Assembly (NCBI RefSeq): GCF_017497975.1
Contig: NZ_JAGDEL010000007.1
Coordinates: 124,001 to 188,000 of the forward strand
From: Metabacillus bambusae
GTDB lineage: Bacteria > Bacillota > Bacilli > Bacillales > Bacillaceae
DNA: 64,000 nt
Direction of reading: 5' to 3'
Made by a program: the position numbers and the translations under genes. Positions 54,135 to 63,408 of this stretch are shown here, piece after piece (positions within the stretch are counted from its first letter, which is position 1; every line of letters begins with the position of its first letter). Under the pieces are notes generated by a model. The model was not told the DNA's origin and ran no database searches. It saw nothing but the letters and a program-made list of their open reading frames with translations.

Positions 54135-54170
54135 CCCCTGAATCAAGCACTCACTATTCAGGGGTTTTGT
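54135..54170 (+). terminator. terminator of the oligopeptide transporter operon
   Basis: CCCCTGAAT pairs with ATTCAGGGG around a 12-base loop, followed by TTTTGTT. Confidence 0.85.
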
Positions 54171-54212
54171 TCTTGTCTAGGAAATTATGAAATTCTAGTA
54201 CTGTGGATAAGC

Positions 54213-54350
54213 GCTAGGCACCCAGCTCCAGCGCCTAGCCCCTCTTGGGTCTACAGCCACTCATGAATTGAAGGTATAAAATACACCTTCTATTCATGAG
54301 CGTCTAATTTGCCCGAGGCTGTTCAAGACGCCCTGAGCTTTTGTTCTTTT
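54213..54350. repeat. dispersed structured repeat, copy 2
   Basis: GCACCCAGCTCCAGCGCCTA start, central double stem CTCATGAAT-GAAGGT ... ACCTTC-ATTCATGAG, end GTTCAAGACGCCCTGAGCTT. Same layout as 41588-41712; stem bases differ in a compensating way between copies. Confidence 0.8.
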
Positions 54351-54408
54351 CAATTAATTCTCAACACATCACTTGAATGGTCTATTTTCCTTTTTTTGAT
54401 CTTACACT

Positions 54409-55197
54409 ATAAAGTGAGACTTCATTCAGTGGGGAGGTTTATCCCACTGAATGGTAGCGAAACTTATCGGATCTTTACGGGCAGTTAGTTACGTACACTT
54501 TACAATTATTTCTTCTTAATGAATCTTGAATCGTGAGGAAGGATTTTACTGCCCGTTAAGTATGGGATAAAGTGAGACTTCATTCAGTGGGGAGGTTTAT
54601 CCCACTGAATGGTAGCGAAACTTATCGGAACTTTACGGGCAGTTAGTTACGTACACTTTACAATTATTTCTTCTTAATGAATCTTGAATCGTGAGGAAGG
54701 ATTATACTGCCCGTTAAGTATGGGATAAAGTGAGACTTCATTCAGTGGGGAGGTTTATCCCACTGAATGGTAGCGAAACTTATCGGAACTTTACGGGCAG
54801 TTAGTTACGTACACTTTACAATTATTTTTTCTTAATGAATCTTGAATCGTGAGGAAGGATTATACTGCCCGTTAAGTATGGGATAAAGTGAGACTTCATT
54901 CAGTGGAGGTTCATCCCACTGAATGGTAGCGAAACTTATCGGATCTTTACGGGCAGTTAGTTACGTACACTTTACAATTATTTCTTCTTTATGAATCTTG
55001 AATCGAGAGGAAGGATTATACTGCCCGTTAAGTATGGGATAAAGTGAGACTTCATTCAGTGGGGAGGTTTATCCCACTGAATGGTAGCGAAACTTATCGG
55101 AACTTTACGGGCGGTTAGTGTTAGTTGCTTACACCTTACTTTTTTCTACTTTAAGAATCCTGAATTTAAGGTAGGTTTATTGCCCGTTAAGTCTAGG
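54409..55197. repeat. five tandem copies of a 158-bp structured repeat
   Basis: Units begin with ATAAAGTGAGACTTCATTCA at 54409, 54567, 54725, 54883 and 55039; units 1-4 are nearly identical (unit 4 is 156 bases), and unit 5 diverges in its second half. Each unit has a perfect hairpin CATTCAGTGGG ... CCCACTGAATG near its start and a second inverted pair ACGGGCAG ... CTGCCCGT about 65 bases apart. No open reading frame or promoter stands out. It fills the gap between the transporter operon and yqhO. Confidence 0.92.
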
Positions 55198-55227
55198 ATA
55201 AAGTAGGAGGTTGAAGGAGGGAAAACA

Positions 55228-56115
55228 ATGTTGATTGACGGTGTTTTATCAGGTGGTGGGATTAAAGGTTTTGCCCTTATCGGGGCCTATCAAGCGATTG
55301 AACAAAATGGTTATAAATTTAAGCGCTTAGCGGGAACGAGTGCTGGTTCAATTATATCTGCGTTTATTATTGCTGGTTATTCAGCTGACGAAATTTTAGA
55401 GATGATGGATGAAGTTGACTTGAAAATATTTTTAGATGAACGAAAAACCTTTTTTCCGTTTTCTCTTACAAAATGGATTTCATTATATTGGAACCTTGGT
55501 TTATATAAAGGAGTTAAGCTAGAAGAATGGATTTTAGCGAAATTAAAAAATAAGGGGATTTCTACATTTGCAGATATACCAGCAGGTTCATTGCGGATTA
55601 TTGCTTCTGATTTAACAAATGGAAGGCTGATTGTATTACCTGATGATCTTCATCAATACGGAATAAATCCTGAATCGTTTTCTGTTGCAAGAGCTGTAAG
55701 GATGAGCTGTAGCTTACCTTATTTTTTCGAGCCAGTACGATTAGCAACATTAACTGGTAGTAATATTGTTGTAGATGGGGGTGTGCTAAGTAATTTTCCG
55801 ATTTGGTTATTTTATCAAAGTAAGAAACCGTATAAAAAAAGGCCAGTCCTTGGTATTAAGCTAAGCTCAAATGAAAGGGAACGGCCTAAAAGAAAGATTC
55901 AAAATGCGATTGACATGTATGGTGCATTATTTGAAACAATGAAGGATGCCCATGATAGTAGACATATTTCCAGTAGACATGAAAAAGATATTGTTTTTCT
56001 GCCTGTAGATCAAATTGTTTCAACTGAGTTGGATATAAATGAAGAAAAAAAACTAGCTCTAATTGAGCTAGGGAGAAGTCGAACCAACGAGTTTCTTAAG
56101 AGCTGGACGTTTTAG
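55228..56115 (+). CDS. yqhO: patatin-like phospholipase family protein YqhO
   Basis: 295 residues. Patatin fold acyl hydrolase: oxyanion loop SGGGIKGFALIGA (about 8-20), nucleophile elbow LAGTSAGSIISAF (Ser near 39), catalytic Asp in VVDGGVLSNFPIWLF near residue 185. Expected to cleave acyl groups of lipids; the cellular role is not known. GAAGGAGGG before the ATG. Position after mntR matches B. subtilis apart from the inserted transporter and repeats. Confidence 0.93.
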   Translation: MLIDGVLSGGGIKGFALIGAYQAIEQNGYKFKRLAGTSAGSIISAFIIAGYSADEILEMMDEVDLKIFLDERKTFFPFSLTKWISLYWNLGLYKGVKLEEWILAKLKNKGISTFADIPAGSLRIIASDLTNGRLIVLPDDLHQYGINPESFSVARAVRMSCSLPYFFEPVRLATLTGSNIVVDGGVLSNFPIWLFYQSKKPYKKRPVLGIKLSSNERERPKRKIQNAIDMYGALFETMKDAHDSRHISSRHEKDIVFLPVDQIVSTELDINEEKKLALIELGRSRTNEFLKSWTF

Positions 56116-56492
56116 AAAAACGCTCGGTTTTTCTTTTTGCCTTTTTTTCCTTCAATCACTGTTAAATGTGATGGTTGTTTTTTCTTTTTAATTGCAGAGG
56201 TTTTTGTTGACTTTTTAGCATGTGTTATGTTTCTGACATTTGAACCACGAGTACTTCGGTCGTCGAAACGTCTTTTTGATTGCTTAGCCGCTTTGGCATA
56301 GGAAGTATGTTCCTTGCCCATTCTCTTTTTCATAAATAGACGATAGATCAGATAAATTCCAAAACCTATAGCGGCATAGATCGCGATTTGTTTTAAAAGC
56401 CACAACGGATTAGAAACTAAAGTTGTTATTAGTCCAACTGCACCTAATAAAATAATTGCAAAGACGAATCCATTCACCCCACGACGATTCAT
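56112..56492 (-). CDS. yqhP: YqhP family membrane protein
   Basis: 126 residues: two hydrophobic helices (GFVFAIILLGAVGLITTLVS, and LLKQIAIYAAIGFGIYLIYR) then a strongly basic tail (RRFDDRSTRGSNVR, KKKKQPSHLTVIEGKKGKKK). SA1362-like family of unknown function. GGAGGTGG precedes ATG 56492; the longer frame from 56519 is not used. Convergent with yqhO, whose stop it overlaps by 4 bases. Confidence 0.85.
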   Translation of the reverse strand: MNRRGVNGFVFAIILLGAVGLITTLVSNPLWLLKQIAIYAAIGFGIYLIYRLFMKKRMGKEHTSYAKAAKQSKRRFDDRSTRGSNVRNITHAKKSTKTSAIKKKKQPSHLTVIEGKKGKKKNRAFF

Positions 56493-56577
56493 AAAACCAC
56501 CTCCGAGAAAAGATACCAATCTAGATACAAAAATAATATGAAGTTTTTCTTGTCCCCGTTTCCTTCATAGGATTACA

Positions 56578-57528
56578 TTAAACAATTTGTTCAGATAATG
56601 CTGTCTCTGTTTCTTTTTCTTTACGCATTAGCTCATTAAAGCTTGCAATGGCTACTTCAACTTGATCATCTGTTGGTTCTTTTGTTGTTAATAGCTGTAG
56701 CCAAAGCCCTGGGTAACCTAAAAATCGTAAAACTGGAACATCACGAAGCTTATTTGTTAATTGCAATACTTCAAAAGAAATACCCAGGACCACTGGTATG
56801 AGTGCTAAGCGGTTTACAACTCGTAACCATAAAGGATCTAATGGGACAAGGGTGTAAACGAAAACACCTACAATAACAGTAAATAGGATAAAACTGCTTC
56901 CACATCTGTAATGTAAACGGGAACTGCTTTGTACGTTTTCAACAGTTAGTGGTAAGTTGTTTTCATAGGCATTGATAACTTTATGTTCAGCCCCGTGATA
57001 TTGGAATACACGTTTAATCAATGGTGTAAAGGCTATAGCATATATATATGCTAGTAATAACAATAGTTTGAAAGCGCCTTCTATGAGAATTTGCCCAAAA
57101 TCAGATGGAACAAGTGGTTTCATAAACGCTGCTAAGAACACGGGAAGAAGTGTAAAGATTACTTTTCCGAAGAAAAAGGAAATGACCCCTACTGCTGCGA
57201 TACCGAGCCACATCGCTAGTTTAGAATCAGATTTCTTTTTTTCTTCTAATATCTTTTCGTCATCCTCAGGATCTACTTCAAAGCGTTCTGTTGCAAAATT
57301 TAAATGTTTAGAGCCATTAGCACTAGCCTCAATAATCGCAATTATCCCTCTTAAAAAAGGGATCTTTTTTAATTTTGATAAAACGGGTTGACTATTTCTT
57401 GGTAAATGAAAATAATCAATCGATTGATCATTTCTGCGAATTGCAGTTACATAATGGTGCTTGCCACCGAACATTACACCCTCAATAACAGCTTGCCCAC
57501 CATATGCAGGCTTTTTTTGAATTGACAT
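56578..57528 (-). CDS. yqhQ: DUF1385 membrane protein YqhQ
   Basis: 316 residues. Start YGGQAVIEGVMFGGKHHYVT is the DUF1385 signature; two or more membrane helices follow (about 108-150 and 205-250), with FQYHGAEHKVINAYENNLPL and SRLHYRCGSSFILFTVIVGV, the His/Cys-containing conserved blocks. Function unknown. Same neighbours as in B. subtilis. Confidence 0.93.
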   Translation of the reverse strand: MSIQKKPAYGGQAVIEGVMFGGKHHYVTAIRRNDQSIDYFHLPRNSQPVLSKLKKIPFLRGIIAIIEASANGSKHLNFATERFEVDPEDDEKILEEKKKSDSKLAMWLGIAAVGVISFFFGKVIFTLLPVFLAAFMKPLVPSDFGQILIEGAFKLLLLLAYIYAIAFTPLIKRVFQYHGAEHKVINAYENNLPLTVENVQSSSRLHYRCGSSFILFTVIVGVFVYTLVPLDPLWLRVVNRLALIPVVLGISFEVLQLTNKLRDVPVLRFLGYPGLWLQLLTTKEPTDDQVEVAIASFNELMRKEKETETALSEQIV

Positions 57529-57849
57529 GAGACACCAACCTATCTATTCTGTTTATCACTTAAGTAAACAACATTCACTACTGTGTTTAGCTATTACTTC
57601 TATAATACAGAATTTATTAGGAAACCTCTAGAGTGATATTTTAGAATAGAGCATATAAAATAACACATTTATTCACAATTTTTTATAATATCTTGTTTTC
57701 TAAAGAAATTCCGGCTGGAAATCATACCCTTATTTACATTATACCCATGCTTTCATTTACTAGACATGTAATTTTCATTCTCATAAAAAACTTGGTAAAA
57801 AACATGTCTTTTAAAAAAATGGACATAGTAGTAATGGAGGTGTAGATAG
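57529..57849. other. divergent gap yqhQ / yqhR
   Basis: 321 bases, AT-rich. The only element I can support is the GGAGGTG ribosome site of yqhR at 57837-57843. Confidence 0.4.
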
Positions 57850-58383
57850 ATGGCAGATAATAAAAATCAAAATGATGAACAAAAAAAGGATAAAGATAAT
57901 CCAAATTTAGAGCAGAACAAAAGAGAAAAGCCAGTTTCGCAACTTGGAAAAGTCATCTCAACAGGTTTTATCGGTGGTGTATTTTGGAGTTTTTTAGCAT
58001 ACTTATCTTCTTTAGTGAATTTTACAGAAGTTAGTCCCAATCTTATCCTTCAACCGATTGCGTTAGGAGATTGGAAAAATGGTACGCTTGGCGAATTTAT
58101 TAGCATTGTTTTAATAGGGTTACTATCGATTGGTGTTGCTTTGGCTTATTATGCTATTTTAAAACGATTCAAGTCAATGTGGATTGGAATTATATATGGA
58201 GCTGCGTTATGGGGACTTGTTTTTTTTATATTGAATCCTATATTTCCAAATCTTCAAACCGTTTTTGAATTATCGCGCGCCACGATTGTGACAACAATAT
58301 GCCTTTATATTTTATATGGAGTTTTTGTTGGCTACTCGATTTCCTTCGATTACAATGAGTTAAATACGAATAATGAAAATTAG
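57850..58383 (+). CDS. yqhR: YqhR family membrane protein
   Basis: 177 residues: charged N-terminus (about 1-28), then four hydrophobic helices (GFIGGVFWSFLAYLSSL, ISIVLIGLLSIGVALAYYAI, WIGIIYGAALWGLVFFILNP, ATIVTTICLYILYGVFVGYS). Matches the YqhR family by layout and place. Function unknown. Followed by a terminator. Confidence 0.88.
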   Translation: MADNKNQNDEQKKDKDNPNLEQNKREKPVSQLGKVISTGFIGGVFWSFLAYLSSLVNFTEVSPNLILQPIALGDWKNGTLGEFISIVLIGLLSIGVALAYYAILKRFKSMWIGIIYGAALWGLVFFILNPIFPNLQTVFELSRATIVTTICLYILYGVFVGYSISFDYNELNTNNEN

Positions 58384-58445
58384 TAATAAGATGTGGACTT
58401 CATTTGCTTAAGGAAAACATAGTATGAAAGCGATTAGTTATGATA

Positions 58446-58475
58446 GAATGTTCATTAGCTGAACATTCTTTTTTC
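58446..58475 (+). terminator. terminator after yqhR
   Basis: GAATGTTCA-TTAGC-TGAACATTC followed by TTTTTT. Confidence 0.85.
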
Positions 58476-58589
58476 TTGAAAAAAATAATAGGTATATCTA
58501 TAAACCTAGCTCAAGCGTTTATAACTTACTTGGTGTGAAGATTTTTAGTTTCGCTCGCTTTTTTACTATGAAATGAGGTGCAAGAATTC

Positions 58590-59033
58590 ATGAAGTTTTT
58601 AGTGATAAATGGACCAAACCTGAATAGACTTGGCTTACGTGAGCCTGCTATTTATGGGTCCAAAACATTAACTGATTTAGAAATGGATTTGTTAGCGTTT
58701 GGAGAAATTGAACAAATTGAAGTCACTTGTTTTCAATCAAATCATGAAGGTGATATCATTGATGCCATCCATGAAGCAGAAGATCAATTTGATGGGATTG
58801 TGTTGAACCCTGGAGCTTTTACACATTATAGTTACGCGATCCGTGATGCTATTGCAAGTGTATCATTCCCGGTTATTGAAGTTCATATTTCAAATGTTCA
58901 TGCAAGAGAGGAATTTCGTCACACATCTGTAACTGCTCCAGTCACAATCGGTCAAATCATCGGACTTGGTTTTAAAGGTTATGAGCTAGCAATGCTCGCA
59001 CTTAAGGAGAGAGTAGGAGGAATTCAGCGATGA
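58590..59033 (+). CDS. aroQ: type II 3-dehydroquinate dehydratase
   Basis: 147 residues. Removes water from 3-dehydroquinate in the shikimate pathway. Seen: FLVINGPNLNRLGLREPAIY with the catalytic-type Tyr, CFQSNHEGDIIDAIHEA, GIVLNPGAFTHYSYAIRDAI, VIEVHISNVHAREEFRHTSV with the catalytic His. The ATG at 58590 with GAGGTG upstream is preferred over GTG 58578. Its stop overlaps the ATG of the peptidase gene. yqhS in B. subtilis. Confidence 0.96.
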   Translation: MKFLVINGPNLNRLGLREPAIYGSKTLTDLEMDLLAFGEIEQIEVTCFQSNHEGDIIDAIHEAEDQFDGIVLNPGAFTHYSYAIRDAIASVSFPVIEVHISNVHAREEFRHTSVTAPVTIGQIIGLGFKGYELAMLALKERVGGIQR

Positions 59034-60091
59034 AATTAGAAAAAATTCGTAACCGATTCCAGGAATTATCTATTGATGGCCTTTTAATTACGAGTCAATA
59101 CAATCGAAGATATATGACAGGCTTTACTGGCACTGCTGGTGTTGCCGTTATTTCTGAGGATAAAGCTGTTTTAATTACTGATTTCCGTTATACTGAGCAA
59201 GCAGCAAAAGAAGTCGAAGGCTATGAAATTGTCCAGCATACAGGACCAATACATGAGGAAGTTGCATCAATCGTTTCCAAATTAGGGATTAAAAAGCTAG
59301 GCTTTGAACAAGACCATCTTACATATCAAGCATATTCTTTCTATAATAAGTCTCTAACAGGTGCCGAATTTGTACCAGTATCAGGTGCCGTAGAAAAGTT
59401 ACGCTTGATTAAGTCTCCTGTAGAGATTAAGATATTAAAGGAAGCTACAGAGATTGCTGACGCAGCTTATAAGCATATTTTAACGTATGTGAAACCAGGC
59501 TTAAAAGAAATTGAAGTTGCGAATGAACTTGAATTTTTTATGAGAAAAAATGGTGCGGTATCTTCATCTTTTGATATTATTGTTGCTTCAGGTTATCGTT
59601 CTGCATTGCCGCATGGGGTAGCTAGTGACAAAGAAATTGAAAAAGGTGATTTTGTTACGCTTGATTTTGGTGCATACTACAAAGGATATTGTTCAGATAT
59701 CACAAGAACATTTGCTGTTGGGGAACCAAGTGATGAGTTGAAGAAAATTTATTCGACTGTCCTAGAAGCCCAGTTACGTGGGATGAATGGAATAAAACCA
59801 GGCATGACAGGTAAAGAGGCAGATGCTCTTACACGTGATTATATTAGTGAGCAAGGGTATGGTGAGTATTTCGGACATTCTACAGGCCATGGCTTAGGAA
59901 TGGAAGTACATGAAGGACCTGCTTTATCTCTTAGATCTGACATAGTTCTTGAACCAGGAATGGTTGTTACAGTCGAACCTGGTATTTATGTAGCAGGTCT
60001 TGGTGGCGTAAGAATTGAAGATGATACAGTTGTCACTAGAACTGGAAATGAGTCACTGTCTCATTCACCAAAAGATCTTATTATTTTGTAA
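59030..60091 (+). CDS. yqhT: Xaa-Pro peptidase (M24 family) YqhT
   Basis: 353 residues: N-terminal creatinase-like domain about 1-125, then pita-bread M24 metallopeptidase with metal ligands in VTLDFGAYYKGYCSDITRTF (two Asp), HSTGHGLGMEVHEGP (His), and VTVEPGIYVAGLGGVRIEDD (two Glu). Cleaves peptides next to proline, probably for peptide recycling. GGAGG 11 bases before the ATG. Coupled to aroQ by a 4-base overlap and followed by efp. Confidence 0.95.
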   Translation: MKLEKIRNRFQELSIDGLLITSQYNRRYMTGFTGTAGVAVISEDKAVLITDFRYTEQAAKEVEGYEIVQHTGPIHEEVASIVSKLGIKKLGFEQDHLTYQAYSFYNKSLTGAEFVPVSGAVEKLRLIKSPVEIKILKEATEIADAAYKHILTYVKPGLKEIEVANELEFFMRKNGAVSSSFDIIVASGYRSALPHGVASDKEIEKGDFVTLDFGAYYKGYCSDITRTFAVGEPSDELKKIYSTVLEAQLRGMNGIKPGMTGKEADALTRDYISEQGYGEYFGHSTGHGLGMEVHEGPALSLRSDIVLEPGMVVTVEPGIYVAGLGGVRIEDDTVVTRTGNESLSHSPKDLIIL

Positions 60092-60207
60092 TAGGGAATA
60101 CATGTTCTTTACATATAAGAATAGTCACTATTTTATAGAACCAATGAGGCAAAAAGTGGTCTCACGTTCTTAATCCCTTATTTAAGCTATTTAGGAGGAC
60201 TTTTTTC

Positions 60208-60765
60208 ATGATTTCAGTTAACGATTTTCGTACAGGACTAACAATTGAGGTTGATAACGGCATTTGGCGTGTAATGGATTTCCAACACGTAAAACCAGGT
60301 AAAGGTGCAGCATTTGTCCGTTCTAAATTACGTAATCTTCGCACAGGAGCTGTTCAAGAGAAAACGTTCCGTGCTGGCGAAAAAGTTGCGAAGGCTCAAA
60401 TTGAAACACGTAGAATGCAATATCTTTATGCAAATGGAGATCAGCACGCATTCATGGATACAGAAACATATGATCAAATTGAATTACCATCAAATCAAAT
60501 AGAATATGAATTAAAATTCTTAAAAGAAAATATGGAAATTCAAATTATGATGTTTGGTACTGAAACATTAGGTGTGGAATTACCTAACACAGTTGAGTTA
60601 GAGGTTACTGAAACAGAACCAGGTATTAAAGGTGATACTGCTTCAGGTGGGACGAAGCCAGCGATTTTAGAAACTGGTTTATCTGTTCAAGTTCCATTCT
60701 TCATTAACGAAGGCGATCGTCTAATCATTAATACGTCTGAGGCTTCTTACGTTTCACGTGCGTAA
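60208..60765 (+). CDS. efp: elongation factor P
   Basis: 185 residues, three beta-barrel domains. Relieves ribosomes stalled on polyproline. N-terminal [20 protein letters not shown], the domain I loop [20 protein letters not shown] with the tip Lys (KPGKG) that Bacillus modifies, and C-terminal [26 protein letters not shown] upstream. Terminator follows. Confidence 0.97.
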   Translation: MISVNDFRTGLTIEVDNGIWRVMDFQHVKPGKGAAFVRSKLRNLRTGAVQEKTFRAGEKVAKAQIETRRMQYLYANGDQHAFMDTETYDQIELPSNQIEYELKFLKENMEIQIMMFGTETLGVELPNTVELEVTETEPGIKGDTASGGTKPAILETGLSVQVPFFINEGDRLIINTSEASYVSRA

Positions 60766-60781
60766 TATATAATGTACTGTA

Positions 60782-60809
60782 AAGGGGTGCTTCTAATGCA
60801 CCTCTTTTT
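60782..60809 (+). terminator. terminator after efp
   Basis: AGGGGTGC pairs with GCACCTCT around a 7-base loop, followed by TTTTT. Confidence 0.8.
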
Positions 60810-60837
60810 GCATGCTTTAAATAATCTACACGATCCC

Positions 60838-61445
60838 TTAATCAATCACCTTCATTAAAACTTTAGCTGCTTTTTTAACACCACTTCGATAATCCTCAAC
60901 GTATTCTTCAGCAATTCATCTAATTTCAATTATACAAATAGGAGCGTTCTTGCAAACATTTAATAATCCAGTTAGAATACGTCCACGATGTTTCCCTTCC
61001 CATAAGGAAAGTGCTTCTTTTAATATCGGAAAAGCAGCAAGTGCTTGAGACTCACCAGTCCCTGCATAGTTACAAATTGTTTGGACAGAGTAATCTCTTA
61101 CAATCGTATTTTTATCGAATCTGATCGTTAATTGCTGGTAAAAGTGAAGAGATTTGCTCTGGAATATATGGTGTAAGCATCGATATTGTATGGATTGCTT
61201 CCCAGCGAATGCGTGTTGTATTAGATGCTAGTAAAGGAATTATTAGACTAGTAAAGGCACGACTAATTCAGGTTTTTCCTCGGAAAGCTTTGTAAATACC
61301 TTCACACAATCACCAATTAACGCTTTATCATTGCTTGTAAATCCTTCTATTAGTTCGTTTAGTAGCTCTGGATTTTGGATACATTCCTTTGCTACAATTC
61401 GATTTCCCTCTTCTGTTTTTTCTCCAATTTGAGATGATAATTACG
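60838..61445 (-). pseudogene. HEAT-repeat protein pseudogene
   Basis: Read on the - strand the region still codes for a helical-repeat protein in pieces: GNRIVAKECIQNPELLNELI, FTSNDKALIGDCVKVFTKLS, EEKPELVVPLLV then stop; LLASNTTRIRWEAIHTISML, TPYIPEQISSLLPAINDQIR; after a frame shift NTIVRDYSVQTICNYAGTGE, GKHRGRILTGLLNVCKNA, stop, EEYVEDYRSGVKKAAKVLMK. At least two in-frame stops and two shifts. No start region remains. The intact relative would be a HEAT/ARM-type repeat protein of unknown role. Confidence 0.8.
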
Positions 61446-61568
61446 AAATGATTAACAACGTTTACATTTCTCGATCAATAAGCATTTTTTCTTCTTATTA
61501 TAAACCTTCCTTGTCTAAAATACCTACCTTTAGCATATGGTGTACAAACTGTATTTTAGGAGGACAAC

Positions 61569-61850
61569 ATGAAACGATTTTTTTCTCATATTGATTCAAC
61601 TGTTTTAACAATGGCAGGTTTACGCTTTTTGTCTGCCTCAATCGAATTAACAGCAGCTATTTTAATGTTGGTTTTCAATGATGTAAAAAAGGCTGTCACA
61701 ATCAATTCTCTCTTAGCAATCGTGGGTCCAGTGATTTTTATTGTGACGATGACTATTGGTATTTTCCATATTGCTGATCAATTATCCTACGCGAAATTGC
61801 TGTTTATTGGTCTTGGTGTGTTTTTTATTTTATTCGGAATTTATAAGTAG
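61569..61850 (+). CDS. yqhV: YqhV family small membrane protein
   Basis: 93 residues with three hydrophobic helices (SASIELTAAILMLVFNDV, LLAIVGPVIFIVTMTIGIF, LLFIGLGVFFILFGIY). YqhV family, function unknown, directly upstream of spoIIIA as in B. subtilis. AGGAGG before the ATG. Confidence 0.9.
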   Translation: MKRFFSHIDSTVLTMAGLRFLSASIELTAAILMLVFNDVKKAVTINSLLAIVGPVIFIVTMTIGIFHIADQLSYAKLLFIGLGVFFILFGIYK

Positions 61851-61953
61851 AAAGAAGTTTAAGAAGACCGAAAATCATCAGGACAATTAAGTCATGAATG
61901 TGGTCAAGCATGCATACATTGAAAGTAACAATTGGCTAATAGGAGGAAGCGGT

Positions 61954-62874
61954 GTGAAGGAAATAATTGAGATGCTTCCGGAATCGATAAGTAACCAGAT
62001 AGGGAAATTACATCCTGCTAGTTTGGCTCGAATTGAGGAAATCCGCATTCGTGTGATGAAACGGGTCGAAGTCATCATAATGGGGAAACCTGTTTTTCTA
62101 TCATATGTTACGACATATGAAGACTCAATTAATCTACTAAACGAGCTAAGTCACTATTCGATTTATACATTAGAAGAAGAATTAAAGAAGGGCTATATAA
62201 CAGTTCGTGGAGGGCATCGTGTAGGTCTTTCTGGAAGAGTTATTACTGAAAATGGACGAGTTAAGGCGATTCGTGATGTTACTTCATTTAATATTAGGAT
62301 TGCTAGAGAAAAGATAGGTATTGCAGAGAATTATATTCCATATTTATATGATGGAAAGTGGTTAAATACGTTAATTATTGGTCCGCCACAAACAGGTAAA
62401 ACAACGTTACTTAGAGATTTTGCGAGAGTAATAAGCAGTGGTTTTAAGCAGATCGAATCAAAAAAGGTAGGAATTGTTGATGAGCGATCAGAAATTGCAG
62501 GTTGTGTGAAGGGTGTTCCACAGCATCAGCTTGGTGAACGAATTGATGTTCTTGATGCTTGTCCAAAAGCGGAAGGCATGATGATGATGATTCGTTCAAT
62601 GAGTCCTGATGTATTAATTGTGGATGAGATTGGTACGAAGGAAGATGCAGAAGCAGTGATGGAAGCCGTTCATGCAGGTGTACAGTTATTTGTTACCGTA
62701 CATGGATATCAAGCTAGTGAGCTGACCAATCGCCCTACTTTAAAGATGTTATTACAAGCAAATGTATTTGACCGATATATGGAGTTATCTAGAAAAGATG
62801 GGCCTGGAACTGTTCAACAAATTCTTAATCAACATGGCGGGTATTTACAAATGGAAAGAAGTGGGACCAAATGA
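61954..62874 (+). CDS. spoIIIAA: stage III sporulation protein AA (ATPase)
   Basis: 306 residues (307 in B. subtilis). Secretion-ATPase-like protein of the SpoIIIA-SpoIIQ channel between mother cell and forespore. Walker A IIGPPQTGKTTLLRD near 145, Walker B PDVLIVDEIGTKEDAEAV. GTG 61954 has AGGAGG 7 bases upstream; the longer frame from ATG 61894 has no ribosome site. First gene of the spoIIIA operon, normally transcribed by sigma-E in the mother cell. Confidence 0.95.
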   Translation: MKEIIEMLPESISNQIGKLHPASLARIEEIRIRVMKRVEVIIMGKPVFLSYVTTYEDSINLLNELSHYSIYTLEEELKKGYITVRGGHRVGLSGRVITENGRVKAIRDVTSFNIRIAREKIGIAENYIPYLYDGKWLNTLIIGPPQTGKTTLLRDFARVISSGFKQIESKKVGIVDERSEIAGCVKGVPQHQLGERIDVLDACPKAEGMMMMIRSMSPDVLIVDEIGTKEDAEAVMEAVHAGVQLFVTVHGYQASELTNRPTLKMLLQANVFDRYMELSRKDGPGTVQQILNQHGGYLQMERSGTK

Positions 62875-63386
62875 TCAAGTGGATGGGTGCGTTACTCATA
62901 ATTCTTGCAACAACCTGGGCTGGCTTCGAAGCCGCAAAGCATTTAAGTGAGAGAACAAGGCAGCTTAGACAACTAAAGGTAGCGCTACAATCATTAGAAG
63001 CTGAGATTATGTATGGACATACATCGTTAATTGTGGCGGCTCAACATATTGCTAAGCAATTACCGAAACCCTTATCAATGTTTTTCGAGCAATTTGCAAA
63101 AAAGCTAGAAAAAGGTCATACGAGTGTTAAGGGTGCTTGGGAGGAAAGTCTTCAAGATGTTTGGCGTTTCACTGCCCTTAAACAAGGTGAATATGAAGTG
63201 TTAAAACAGTTTGGCGAAACACTTGGTCAGCATGATCGAATCTCACAGCAAAAACATATAAAGTTAACGCTTTCGCATTTAGAGAGAGAAGAAGCAGATG
63301 CAATTGATCGGCAAAATCGCTATGAACGTATGATGAAAAGTCTAGGGGTATTAGCTGGTTTACTTTTAGTTATTTTATTGATGTAG
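62871..63386 (+). CDS. spoIIIAB: stage III sporulation protein AB
   Basis: 171 residues, as in B. subtilis. N-terminal helix WMGALLIILATTWAGFEAAK, soluble helical middle related to GspF-type platform proteins (QLRQLKVALQSLEAEIMYGH), and C-terminal helix LGVLAGLLLVILLM. Overlaps spoIIIAA by 4 bases (ATGA). Confidence 0.95.
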   Translation: MIKWMGALLIILATTWAGFEAAKHLSERTRQLRQLKVALQSLEAEIMYGHTSLIVAAQHIAKQLPKPLSMFFEQFAKKLEKGHTSVKGAWEESLQDVWRFTALKQGEYEVLKQFGETLGQHDRISQQKHIKLTLSHLEREEADAIDRQNRYERMMKSLGVLAGLLLVILLM

Positions 63387-63408
63387 AAGTGGAAGGGAGT
63401 CGTCGCAG

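Noticed and set aside
54409-55197. CRISPR array
   Set aside because: Units are 158 bases, contiguous and near identical, with no variable spacers and no cas genes.
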